Shown here: in pieces, positions 16,610 through 24,886 of the stretch | Position numbering within the stretch: the stretch's first letter is position 1 | How the letters are laid out: each line of letters starts with the position of its first letter | NCBI RefSeq assembly: GCF_001423695.1 | Contig: NZ_LMOZ01000003.1 | Location: 353,018 to 417,017, forward strand | Reading direction: 5' to 3' | Length of the DNA: 64,000 bases | DNA from: Leifsonia sp. Leaf336 | GTDB taxonomy: Bacteria > Actinomycetota > Actinomycetes > Actinomycetales > Microbacteriaceae | Translations under genes and position numbers: made by a program | Notes under the pieces: model-generated | Databases searched by the model: none | The model's input: only the letters and a program-made list of their open reading frames with translations | Told to the model about the DNA's origin: nothing

Positions 16610-17629
16610 CTAGGCTTGCGAGTCCGCTGAAAAGAGGAAAGAGGATGCAGGATCGCCGTGCGGCGTCAGACCCTCCGCCTCCAGCTCCGCCCACAGCGCA
16701 TCGGGAACCACGGGAGCGGCCAGTCCCGCGTTGCGGACGATCTGCTCGGGGCTGTCGGCGCCGAGCACGACGGTGGAGACCACGGGATGCCGCAGCGGGA
16801 ACTGCACGGCCAGCTGCGGCAGAGTGACGCCGTAGGGAGCCGCGACGTCGGCGATTCTGCCCGCGCGTTCGATCAGCGCGGCCGGGGCGGCCCCGTAGTC
16901 GAAGGTCGCGCCGGCCGCCGGGCGGTCGGTGGCGAGGATGCCGGAGTTGAAGACCGCTGCGACCACGACCTCCACCCCGCGCTCCTGCGCGGCGGGCAGC
17001 AGATCGGAGGCAGCCGCGCCGTCCAGCAGCGTGTACCTGCCCGCGCACATCACGATGTCGAGGTCGGTCTCGCGCACGAACCGGGTCAGCATGGCCGATT
17101 GGTTCATCCCGGCGCCGTACGACCGGATCACTCCCTGCGAGCGCAGCTCCTCCAGCGCGGGGAAAGCGCCCTCCAACGCCTCGCGTTCGTGTTCGTCGGG
17201 GTCATGGACGAACAGGATGTCGATCCGGTCGAGGCCGAGGCGGGTCAGCGAATCCTCGACCGACCGGAGCACGCCGTCGCGCGAGAGGTCGAACCGGCGC
17301 CGCCGCGTCGACGGCACGTCGAAGAGGTTCGCGATGTCGGTGTCGCCCGGCCGGTAGTCGGGGTTCGGCTCCAGGAGGCGGCCGACCTTCGTCGACACGA
17401 CGTACTCGTCGCGCGGGAGGCCGCGCAGGCCTTCGCCGAGCCGCTCCTCCGCGAGGCCCAGCCCGTAGTGCGGCGCGGTGTCGAAGTACCGGATCCCGGC
17501 CTCCCACGCCGCGGGAACGATCGCGGGCCAGACGTCGTCGGGCCGCGCGCTGTACAGATTGCCGAGCGCCGCGACCCCGTAACCGATCGGGCCGCGCTGC
17601 GCCGGGCCTCCGGGAGCGGTCGTCATCAT
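16610..17629 (-). CDS. Aldo/keto reductase, probable L-fucose dehydrogenase
   Basis: 339-residue aldo/keto reductase with the full catalytic tetrad D50, Y55, K81, H142. It resembles D-threo-aldose 1-dehydrogenase/L-fucose dehydrogenase and would oxidise L-fucose at C1 to the lactone with NAD(P)+. The ATG overlaps the stop of the upstream dehydratase by four bases (ATGA) and the GntR gene follows nine bases after its stop. Pyridoxal 4-dehydrogenase is a related alternative, but the operon favours fucose. Confidence 0.82.
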   Translation of the reverse strand: MMTTAPGGPAQRGPIGYGVAALGNLYSARPDDVWPAIVPAAWEAGIRYFDTAPHYGLGLAEERLGEGLRGLPRDEYVVSTKVGRLLEPNPDYRPGDTDIANLFDVPSTRRRRFDLSRDGVLRSVEDSLTRLGLDRIDILFVHDPDEHEREALEGAFPALEELRSQGVIRSYGAGMNQSAMLTRFVRETDLDIVMCAGRYTLLDGAAASDLLPAAQERGVEVVVAAVFNSGILATDRPAAGATFDYGAAPAALIERAGRIADVAAPYGVTLPQLAVQFPLRHPVVSTVVLGADSPEQIVRNAGLAAPVVPDALWAELEAEGLTPHGDPASSFLFSADSQA

Positions 17630-18750
17630 GCCACCCGCCGGTCGTCGATCGCGTCGAGGTCCCAGTCGATCCCGAGCCCCGGCGCGTCGGGCGCGACGCC
17701 GTGGCCGTCCCGGATGACCAGCTCGCGCTTCGTCACCGCGCGCAGCTGCGGGATGTGCTCGAGGTAGAGCGCGTTCGGCACCGCGCAGCAGAGCGACACG
17801 TGCAGCTCCATCAGGAAGTGCGGCGCCACCGCCACGTTGAACGACTCCGCGAGATGCGCGACCTTCAGCCACGGGGTGATGCCGCCGACCCGGGCGACAT
17901 CGACCTGGACGATGGAGGCCGCGCCGGCCTGCAGGTACTCCCGGAAGTGCCCGACCGAGTACATCGACTCGCCCACCGCGACGGGCAGCGTCGTCGACTC
18001 GGCCAGCCGGCGGTGGCCCGCGACGTCCTCCGCCGGCAGCGGCTCCTCGAACCAGAAGATGTCCAGCGGCTCGAACAGCGCCGCCCGGCGGATCGCCTCG
18101 GCCGCCGTCATCGACTGGTTGGCGTCGACCATGATGTCCATGCCAGGGCCGACCGCGGCACGCACCGCCGCGAGACGCTCGGCGTCCTCGTGGCCGCGCG
18201 TCTTGCCGACCTTGATCTTGACGCCGTTCAGCCCGCGTCGCTGCGACTCGACGGCCTGGGCGACCAGGTCGTCGGTGTCGAAGTGCAGCCAGCCTCCCTC
18301 GGTGTCGTAGAGCGGGATGCTCGGCCGTGAGCCGCCGGCGGCGACCCAGAGAGGAAGCCCGGAGGCCGTGCAGCGCGCATCCCACACGGCGGTGTCCACG
18401 GCAGCGAGCGCCAGCGACGTGATCGCGCCGACTGTTGTCGCCCGCGTTGCCGAGAAGAGAGCGCGCCACACGGCCTCCGGACGATTGGCGTCCATACCGA
18501 CCAGGACGTCGAGCAGGCACGTGCGCAGCAGGCTGAGCACAGCCTCGCCGCCGGTGCCGATCGTGTAGCTGTAGCCGAGGCCCTCCACGCCGCCCGCGGT
18601 GCGGATCCGGACGAAGATCGTCTCCTGCTTGAGGAACGACTGCACGGCGTCGGTGCGGACGGTCTCGACCTCGAGGTCGCTCAGCCACGCCTCGGCGCTG
18701 ACGATCGTGCCGTCGACGGCGGTGCGGGAGGTGGGCGGGGCGAGAGTCAT
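17626..18750 (-). CDS. Mandelate-racemase-type acid-sugar dehydratase, substrate unknown
   Basis: 374-residue enolase-superfamily protein. All MR-subgroup residues are visible: K178-x-K180, metal ligands D209, E235 and E261, and the D284/H311 dyad. It should therefore be an active acid-sugar dehydratase, but it is only distantly similar to the fuconate dehydratase in this window and about 60 residues shorter. It lies in the transporter operon, 58 bp after the second permease, and its stop overlaps the AKR start. Possible substrates are another acid sugar released with fucose or an epimeric acid such as L-galactonate or D-arabinonate; I cannot choose. Confidence 0.8.
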   Translation of the reverse strand: MTLAPPTSRTAVDGTIVSAEAWLSDLEVETVRTDAVQSFLKQETIFVRIRTAGGVEGLGYSYTIGTGGEAVLSLLRTCLLDVLVGMDANRPEAVWRALFSATRATTVGAITSLALAAVDTAVWDARCTASGLPLWVAAGGSRPSIPLYDTEGGWLHFDTDDLVAQAVESQRRGLNGVKIKVGKTRGHEDAERLAAVRAAVGPGMDIMVDANQSMTAAEAIRRAALFEPLDIFWFEEPLPAEDVAGHRRLAESTTLPVAVGESMYSVGHFREYLQAGAASIVQVDVARVGGITPWLKVAHLAESFNVAVAPHFLMELHVSLCCAVPNALYLEHIPQLRAVTKRELVIRDGHGVAPDAPGLGIDWDLDAIDDRRVA

Positions 18751-18808
18751 GGAGGTCCTGCTTTCTGGTGGAGGCCGTGGTGCCGGTGAGGGACGCGGTT
18801 GCTGTGGG

Positions 18809-19705
18809 TCAGCGCCCGCCGAAGCCGCCGAGCGCGACGCCCTTGATGAGCTGGCGCTGGAGCACGGCGACGATGATCAGCGACGGGATGATGGCGATGG
18901 TGGAGGCCGCCATCATCAGGCTCCACTGCGTGCCGTGCTCCCCCGTGAACATCGAGAGGCCGAGCGGCACGGTCGCCAGGTCCTGGCTGTTGATGATGAT
19001 GAGCGGCCAGAGGTACGAGTTGTAGTACCCGACGAACGAGAAGACGCCGAGCACCGAGATCGGTGCGGCGAGCTGCGGCAGCAGCACCGACCACAGCGTG
19101 CGGAACCGGGAGGCGCCGTCGATGATGGCGGCCTCCTCGAACTCGATCGGGATGGTCAGGAAGAACTGCCGCAGCAGGAACGTGCCGAACGCCGTGAAGG
19201 CGAACGGGATGATGAGCGCGACGTACGTGTCGACGAGCCCGAGCTGGTTCATCATGATGAACAGCGGCACGACCAGCACCTCCTGCGGCAGCACGAGCGT
19301 GAGCACGTAGAGCAGGAACAGCCGGTCGCGGTACTTGAACCGCAGCCGCGAGAACGCGTAGGCCGACAGCACGGCGACGATCACCGAGAGCAGCGCTCCG
19401 CAGATCGCGACGAAGAAGCCGTTGAAGATGAACCGGCCGAACGGGACCAGAGTCCACGCGTCGACGAAGTTCGACCACTTGACCTCGGAGCCGATGAACG
19501 ACGGCGTCGGCGAGAAGACCTCCGACTCGGGCTTGAGCGCCGAGAAGAACATCCAGATGAACGGGAACGTGAACAGCAGCGCGACGACGGCGACCGCTCC
19601 GGTGTTCAGCCAGGTCTTGGCGACGGTCACCTTCTGCGCCGGGCGCAGCCGGGGCCGGGGACGCCTGGCGGCTGTCGCGCCTCTGGTCTGCACATCACTT
19701 GTCAT
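18809..19705 (-). CDS. Carbohydrate ABC transporter permease, MalG type (fucose/fucoside)
   Basis: 298-residue permease with about six membrane helices, beginning with WLNTGAVAVVALLFTFPFIW after a basic, Arg-rich tail. The EAA loop EFEEAAIIDGASRFRTLWSV is present. Its ATG lies 11 bp inside the upstream permease gene. It imports the ligand of the lipoprotein at 20683-21930; L-fucose or fucosides are inferred from the adjacent fucosidases and fucose pathway. Confidence 0.9.
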   Translation of the reverse strand: MTSDVQTRGATAARRPRPRLRPAQKVTVAKTWLNTGAVAVVALLFTFPFIWMFFSALKPESEVFSPTPSFIGSEVKWSNFVDAWTLVPFGRFIFNGFFVAICGALLSVIVAVLSAYAFSRLRFKYRDRLFLLYVLTLVLPQEVLVVPLFIMMNQLGLVDTYVALIIPFAFTAFGTFLLRQFFLTIPIEFEEAAIIDGASRFRTLWSVLLPQLAAPISVLGVFSFVGYYNSYLWPLIIINSQDLATVPLGLSMFTGEHGTQWSLMMAASTIAIIPSLIIVAVLQRQLIKGVALGGFGGR

Positions 19706-20678
19706 AGTTGACCCACCTCTTCTGTCCCGCGAACTGCAGCGCGGTGATGAGCATCACGACGATGAAGAGCATCCACGCCAGAGCGGATGCGTAGCCGAGT
19801 CGGTCGAACACGAAGCCGTTGCGGTACAGGTAGAGCACGAACGTGTTCGTGGACTCCCCCGGGCCGCCCTGCGTGAGGATCTGCGGCTGCACGAACACCT
19901 GGAAGGCGCCGATCATCGTCATGGTCATGGTGAAGAACAGCGCGGGCGAGATCATCGGGAGGATGATCGAGCGCATCCGCTGCCAGGCATTCGTGCCGTC
20001 CATCCGAGAGGCCTCCAGCAGCTCCTTCGGGATGCCGGCGATGCCCGCCGAGAGCACGATGACGTTATAGCCGAACGACTGCCACACCGACATCGCGATC
20101 ACCGACGCGAGCGCGAACCGGGAGTCGGAGAGCCAGCTCGGGCCGTCGATGCCGATCGAGTGAAGCGCGGAGTTGACGATGCCGTTGTCGCTCAGCAGCA
20201 GCCTCCACACCAGGGCGTTCGCGACCATCGGCGTGATCGCCGGCAGGAAGAAGATGACCCGCCAGAAGCCGGCGCCCTTGACGCGCGTGTTCAGCCACAG
20301 CGACACGACGAGCGCGAGCGCGAGGTTGAGCGCCGTGTAGACGAAGGCGAAGATCACCGTGTTGAGCAGGACCGTGTAGAAGGTCGGGTCGCTGAACAGC
20401 TTGGCGTAGTTGGCGAAGCCGACGAACGTCGGCGAGCCGAACAGCGGCCACTCGAAGAGGCTGATGACCAGCGAGCCGAGCAGCGGCACCAGGATGAAGA
20501 AGGTGAAGCCGGCGAGCCCGGGCCACAGGTAGGCGAGTGCCGCCAGGCCGTCGCCCTTGCGCTTCTTCGCGCCGCGCGGCGGCGACGGATGCGGGACGTG
20601 GAACGGGCGGGTCGGGGGCGCGGCGGGCGCCGCCGTCTCCTCCGAGACGACGGCGCCCGTGATCAGTGGCGAGGACAT
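19695..20678 (-). CDS. Carbohydrate ABC transporter permease, MalF type (fucose/fucoside)
   Basis: 327-residue permease. A Pro-rich cytoplasmic tail (about 1-45) ends in GAKKRKGDG, followed by about six transmembrane helices and the EAA loop ELLEASRMDGTNAWQRMRSI. It starts four bases after the binding-protein stop and overlaps the MalG-type permease gene by 11 bp. As in the rhamnose system, no ATPase gene accompanies it. Confidence 0.9.
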   Translation of the reverse strand: MSSPLITGAVVSEETAAPAAPPTRPFHVPHPSPPRGAKKRKGDGLAALAYLWPGLAGFTFFILVPLLGSLVISLFEWPLFGSPTFVGFANYAKLFSDPTFYTVLLNTVIFAFVYTALNLALALVVSLWLNTRVKGAGFWRVIFFLPAITPMVANALVWRLLLSDNGIVNSALHSIGIDGPSWLSDSRFALASVIAMSVWQSFGYNVIVLSAGIAGIPKELLEASRMDGTNAWQRMRSIILPMISPALFFTMTMTMIGAFQVFVQPQILTQGGPGESTNTFVLYLYRNGFVFDRLGYASALAWMLFIVVMLITALQFAGQKRWVNYDK

Positions 20679-20682
20679 CCGC

Positions 20683-21930
20683 CTACTGCCCCACCGAGTT
20701 CTGGATCGTGGTCAGCACGTCCTTGGCGGTCTTGTCACCCCGGTAGCCTTCGACTCCGTACTGGGTGAACAGCGTCTCGACCTGGTTCCACGTCGGAGTG
20801 GTCAGCTGCGCCTTCGCGTCCTTGAGGAGCGCCTGCACGGCGGTGTAGGCCTCGGCGGACTTGCCCTCGGCCCAGGCCGACTGGGCGTCGGGACGGGACG
20901 GGACGATGCCGCGCTTCTCGGCCTGACCCTTCAGCACGCTGGTGTCGGTCATGGCCATGATCGCCTTGAACGCGCTGTCCGGGTCCTTGCAGTTCTTCGC
21001 GATGCCGAAGCCCGAGCCGGCCGTCATGCCCTTGGCGTCGCCCGACTCGGTCGGGACGATCGTGACGCCCAGCTTGAACTTGGCCGCCGCGGCGAAGGTG
21101 CCGTACATCCACGGGCCCTCGATCAGCATGTCGCTCGCGCCGGAGGTGAACGCCGATTGGCCGACGTCGGAGCCGTCGGCGGCCTCCGGCGCCTTGGCGA
21201 TGCCCTCCTTCGACACCAGGTCGAAGTACGACTGCACCGAGTCGACGAGCTTGGAGTTCGTCAGGTCGAGCTTTCCGCCCTTGACCGCCTCGGCGCCGTC
21301 GGCGATGGCCCAGGCGTTCGGGATGAAGAAGCCCGGCTCGATCGCGAGAGCCTTGTGGTCGCCCGTTGTCAGCTTCTTCGCGTCGGAGAGGAACTGTTCA
21401 CGGGTGTAGGTCGCGCTCGGAAGTGCGAGCCCGGCCTTCTGGAACGCGTCCGCGTTGTAGTAGAGGACGATCGGCTCGGCGTCGTAGGGGATGGCGCGGA
21501 TGCTGCCGTCCACCGTCATGCCCTTGAGCATGGACGCGTCGAACTTCGAGGTGTCGAGCTTGTACTTCTTGATCAGGTCGGTCAGCGGCATCAGCAGCCC
21601 CGAGAGCTCCTGCGCCCGGGCGGCCTGAGTGGTGAGCAGGCAGGGCGGGTTGGATCCGCTCAGCCGGGTCTTGACCTTGGTCCAGTAGTCGTTGAAGCTC
21701 GGGCCTTCGATCGTCACGTCGAGCTTGGGGTCGACCTTCTTGCCGAGGTCGATGAACCCCTGCCACTGGTCGCGGTCGCTCTGGCTGCTGACCCAGGTGT
21801 ACATGGTGATCGGGCCGCCGGAGGCGTTGCCGCCTCCTCCGCCCGCACAACCGGCGAGCGCGGTGAGCGCTCCTGCCAGCAGAATGGCTGTACCGGCCCG
21901 TACCGCCGCGCGCTTGGTTCGTGGTGTCAC
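20683..21930 (-). CDS. Sugar-binding lipoprotein of ABC transporter (fucose/fucoside)
   Basis: 415-residue solute-binding protein. A basic N-terminus (TPRTKRAAVR), a hydrophobic stretch and the lipobox LAGC ending at C28 show a lipoprotein, followed by a Gly-rich linker. I place the start at the GTG 21930 because GGAGGAGG lies eight bases before it; in the longer reading, from ATG codons upstream, this ribosome site would be inside the gene. It is the first gene of a six-gene operon that also holds both permeases, the orphan dehydratase, the AKR and the GntR regulator. The promoter and GntR site lie at 21981-22010. Confidence 0.9.
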   Translation of the reverse strand: MTPRTKRAAVRAGTAILLAGALTALAGCAGGGGGNASGGPITMYTWVSSQSDRDQWQGFIDLGKKVDPKLDVTIEGPSFNDYWTKVKTRLSGSNPPCLLTTQAARAQELSGLLMPLTDLIKKYKLDTSKFDASMLKGMTVDGSIRAIPYDAEPIVLYYNADAFQKAGLALPSATYTREQFLSDAKKLTTGDHKALAIEPGFFIPNAWAIADGAEAVKGGKLDLTNSKLVDSVQSYFDLVSKEGIAKAPEAADGSDVGQSAFTSGASDMLIEGPWMYGTFAAAAKFKLGVTIVPTESGDAKGMTAGSGFGIAKNCKDPDSAFKAIMAMTDTSVLKGQAEKRGIVPSRPDAQSAWAEGKSAEAYTAVQALLKDAKAQLTTPTWNQVETLFTQYGVEGYRGDKTAKDVLTTIQNSVGQ

Positions 21931-21980
21931 TTGCTGTGCCTCCTCCATTGGATTCATCAAGGTGATCGCCGTGTGGCTGG

Positions 21981-21992
21981 ATCCTATAGGGT
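21981..21992. promoter_or_regulatory. GntR operator site 3 (fucose transport operon)
   Basis: ATCCTATAGGGT, with the exact CCTATAGG core. It overlaps the -10 element of the promoter below, so a bound regulator would exclude RNA polymerase. It controls the operon that includes the GntR gene itself. Confidence 0.75.
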
Positions 21993-22010
21993 GTTTGATA
22001 TAGGTTTCAA
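21983..22010 (-). promoter_or_regulatory. Promoter of the fucose transport operon
   Basis: On the minus strand TTGAAA (22010-22005) and TATAGG (21988-21983) are 16 bp apart. The start point would lie near 21976, leaving a leader of about 45 bases to the GTG at 21930. The -10 is embedded in the GntR palindrome. Confidence 0.5.
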
Positions 22011-22024
22011 GTAGTCGAAGCGGT

Positions 22025-23404
22025 CTAGTCGCCGGAGCCCGGCTCGAAGTCGATCGCGATCACATCGATCGCCGCTCCGGATGCCGCCGGCGCCGGGATC
22101 CGCAGCTCGCCGAGCTCCTCGCCGCCCTGCTCCGCCTGCTCGTGGACTTCCACGTTGACCTCGAACGGCAGCTCGTCGCCGGTCGCGAGAAGCCGCACCG
22201 CGCGCACCCGGCCGACCGGGATGCCGCGCACGACGATCTGCTCGATCGGCCGCATCACGAGATGCAGGTACAGGGTGCCCTCCCGTGCGGTGGACGGCCC
22301 GTAGTAGTCGACGCCCGTGGTGGGCGAGACGCCGACGACGCTCTCGGCGTGCGTATCCATCCACGCGCCGATCTCCTCCAGCGTGCGCACCTGCGACTCG
22401 TTGAGGCTCCCGTCGCCCTTCGGCCCGATGTTGAGCAGGAGGTTGCCGCCGCGGCTGGCGACCTCGATCAGGGTGGTGAGCAGCGACACCGTGCTCTTGC
22501 TCTTCGTGTCGCCCGGCCGCCACGCCCACATCTGACCGATGGTGAGGCAGAGCTCCCACGGACCTTCGGGCGCCGTCACCGGGAAGCCCTGCTCCGGCGT
22601 CTTGTAGTCGCCCTGGCCGAGCAGCCGGTCGTTGATGACGACGTCGGGCTGCAGCGACTTGATGAGCGCCCGCAGACCGGCGCTGTCCCACTCGTCTTCT
22701 GAGCGCTCCCACTCCCCGTCGAACCAGAGCAGGTCGATGGTGCCGTAGCCGGTGAGCAGCTCGGTCAGCTGCCCCCGCAGGTACTCCTGGTAGCGCGCCC
22801 ATTGCTCGGGCGTCGGACGGCGGTGCCGGTCGTCGGCGACCGGGGTGCCCGCGTTGGCGGGATCGCCCGCCGCCGGCCAGTGCTCGAGCGGGTAGGGGCG
22901 ATCGCTCATCTCGAACGCCGGGTAGTCGGGGTGGTTCCAGTCCGGGAGGCTGTAGTAGATGCCGACGCGGATGCCCTCCGCGCGGATCGCCTCCACGAAC
23001 TCGCGCGTGATGTCACGACCGAACGGCGAGTTCTGGATGCCGAAGTCGGAGTGCGCGGTGTGGAACATCGAGTAGCCCGCGTGGTGGCGGGCCGTGAAGA
23101 CCACGTAGCGCGCTCCGGCCCGCTTGGCCAGCGCGGCCAGAGCGACGGCGTCCCACTCGACGGGATCGAACGTCGCCGCGGTCGACTGGTACTGCTCGAC
23201 GGTCACAGTGTCCTCCACCCCGTCGGAACCCGGGATGATGGAACGACCGACCAGCGGCCACGAGATCTCGATGCCCTGCTGGCTGGCGTGGTCCCAGTGC
23301 ACGAACAGACCGAAGCCTGCTCCGGTGAACCATTCGCCGCCCGGCAGCCGGACGAGGTCGGTGCGCGCGAAAGAGTCGGGCACAGTGGTGAGTGTGGGGG
23401 TCAC
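22025..23404 (-). CDS. Alpha-L-fucosidase, GH29 (first of a divergent pair)
   Basis: 459-residue GH29 TIM-barrel enzyme with a C-terminal beta domain. Active-site markers are H36 in FGLFVHWD, the H107-H108 pair in FTARHHAG, and the nucleophile D229 in LLWFDGEWE. It would release L-fucose from fucosides in the cytoplasm, as no signal peptide is present. It starts with GTG behind GAAGGAGA. It is divergent from a second GH29 gene across a 133-bp spacer holding GntR site 4, and ends about 95 bp upstream of the transporter operon. The general acid cannot be assigned from sequence alone in GH29. Confidence 0.9.
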   Translation of the reverse strand: MTPTLTTVPDSFARTDLVRLPGGEWFTGAGFGLFVHWDHASQQGIEISWPLVGRSIIPGSDGVEDTVTVEQYQSTAATFDPVEWDAVALAALAKRAGARYVVFTARHHAGYSMFHTAHSDFGIQNSPFGRDITREFVEAIRAEGIRVGIYYSLPDWNHPDYPAFEMSDRPYPLEHWPAAGDPANAGTPVADDRHRRPTPEQWARYQEYLRGQLTELLTGYGTIDLLWFDGEWERSEDEWDSAGLRALIKSLQPDVVINDRLLGQGDYKTPEQGFPVTAPEGPWELCLTIGQMWAWRPGDTKSKSTVSLLTTLIEVASRGGNLLLNIGPKGDGSLNESQVRTLEEIGAWMDTHAESVVGVSPTTGVDYYGPSTAREGTLYLHLVMRPIEQIVVRGIPVGRVRAVRLLATGDELPFEVNVEVHEQAEQGGEELGELRIPAPAASGAAIDVIAIDFEPGSGD

Positions 23405-23455
23405 GGAACGAACTCTCCTTCGAGTGGGTCGCGGATCTTTTCAGCGAATGCCTAT

Positions 23456-23467
23456 TGCCTATAGGAT
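23456..23467. promoter_or_regulatory. GntR operator site 4 (between divergent fucosidases)
   Basis: TGCCTATAGGAT carries the exact core CCTATAGG (23458-23465) and has an extra CCTATTG half-site directly to its left. One palindrome between two divergent GH29 genes would regulate both. Confidence 0.75.
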
Positions 23468-23537
23468 ATGTGGTGTCTGGTCGATCCACAATCGTTCCGT
23501 CGACCTCATCCGTTCAAAGAAGAAGGAGAAGCTCAGC

Positions 23538-24884
23538 GTGGCCATGTTCAAAGACGACCCCGTCCGCCCCGAGAACTATCGCCGGTTCGAGCGCGATGTG
23601 CCGCAGTGGTTCGGCGACGCCAAGTTGGGCATCTTCGTGCACTGGGGGCCGTACTCCGTGCCCGCCTGGGCGGAGCCGATCGGCGAACTCGGGACCATCG
23701 AGAAGGAGTACTGGTTCAAGCACAACCCGTACGCCGAGTGGTACTACAACACCATCCGCATCGAGGACAGCCCGGCGGCCGAGCACCAGCGCGAGGTCTA
23801 CGGAGGAGCGCCGTACGACGACTTCCTCGACCAGTGGGACCCGGCCGAGTTCGACCCGGACGAGTTCATCGCCCTCGTGAAGAGCACCGGCGCCGGCTAC
23901 TTCGTGCCGACCACAAAGCACCACGACGGCGTGACCCTGTGGGACGCGCCCGGCACCGACGACCGCAACACCGTCGCGCGCGGACCGCGCCGCGACCTGG
24001 TCGGCGCGTTCGAGAAGGCTACCCGCGACGCGGGCCTCCGCTTCGGCGTCTACTACTCGGGAGGCCTCGACTGGCACTTCTCGCAGCTGCCGCCGATCAC
24101 CTCCGAAGGCCAGGCGTTCGGCCGCCCCGTCGACGCGGCCTACGCGGAGTACGCCTACCGGCACGTCGACGACCTGATCGAGCGCTACTCCCCCGACATC
24201 CTCTGGGGCGACATCGAGTGGCCCGATGCCGGCAAGCCCTCGGGCCCGTTCAGCATGGAGAAGCTGTTCGAGAAGTTCTACGCGGCGCGTCCGGACGGCG
24301 TCTCGAACGACCGCTGGGGCGAGACGCACTGGGACTTCCGCACCAGCGAGTACCAGCAGGGCACCGACGTGGAGGCCTCCGGCGCCTGGGAGAACTGCCG
24401 CGGCATCGGCTTCTCGTTCGGCTACAACCAGGTCGAGGACGAGTCCCATCTGCTGAATGGTCCGGACGCCGTGAAGTCGTTCGTCGACATCGTCTCGCGC
24501 GGGGGCAACCTGCTCCTCAACGTTGGCCTCACCGCACGCGGAACCGTTCCCGACCTGCAGCGCAGGACGCTCGAGCACCTCGCCGCCTGGAACGCCGTGA
24601 ACGGCGACGCCGTCTTCGCCTCGACCACGCTCGACACGTCGATCGCACCGGCATCCGACGAACCGTGGGTGCGCTGGACGCGCACCGGCGACACCGCGAA
24701 CGCGTTCGTGGACGCGACGGGTCCGGTGCGCATCGCCGCCTCCGCGGGGGTGGATGCGGCGAGCGCCCGGCTCGCCGACGGCACGCCGATCGCGGTCTCC
24801 CGCGACGGCGACGCCCTCGCGGTCACCGTGCCGGAGCCCGCGGTCGCCGGCCCGACCCTGATCCGCTTCGACCTGGCGGCCTGA
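23538..24884 (+). CDS. Alpha-L-fucosidase, GH29 (second of a divergent pair)
   Basis: 448-residue GH29 enzyme, distinct from its divergent neighbour. H35 in FVHWG, H128-H129 in TTKHHDG and the probable nucleophile D225 in ILWGDIEWPD mark the active site. The GTG at 23538 is chosen because AAGGAG lies nine bases upstream; an ATG two codons later is possible. No signal peptide, so it is cytoplasmic. It is followed two bases after its stop by the fuconolactonase gene. The two GH29 proteins probably differ in linkage or aglycone preference. Confidence 0.9.
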   Translation: MAMFKDDPVRPENYRRFERDVPQWFGDAKLGIFVHWGPYSVPAWAEPIGELGTIEKEYWFKHNPYAEWYYNTIRIEDSPAAEHQREVYGGAPYDDFLDQWDPAEFDPDEFIALVKSTGAGYFVPTTKHHDGVTLWDAPGTDDRNTVARGPRRDLVGAFEKATRDAGLRFGVYYSGGLDWHFSQLPPITSEGQAFGRPVDAAYAEYAYRHVDDLIERYSPDILWGDIEWPDAGKPSGPFSMEKLFEKFYAARPDGVSNDRWGETHWDFRTSEYQQGTDVEASGAWENCRGIGFSFGYNQVEDESHLLNGPDAVKSFVDIVSRGGNLLLNVGLTARGTVPDLQRRTLEHLAAWNAVNGDAVFASTTLDTSIAPASDEPWVRWTRTGDTANAFVDATGPVRIAASAGVDAASARLADGTPIAVSRDGDALAVTVPEPAVAGPTLIRFDLAA

Positions 24885-24886
24885 CG

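Noticed and set aside
16604-16614. CCTAGG-like sequence before the GntR gene as a fifth operator
   Set aside because: It lacks the CCTATAGG core and symmetry and lies inside the operon at the AKR stop, where an operator is not needed.
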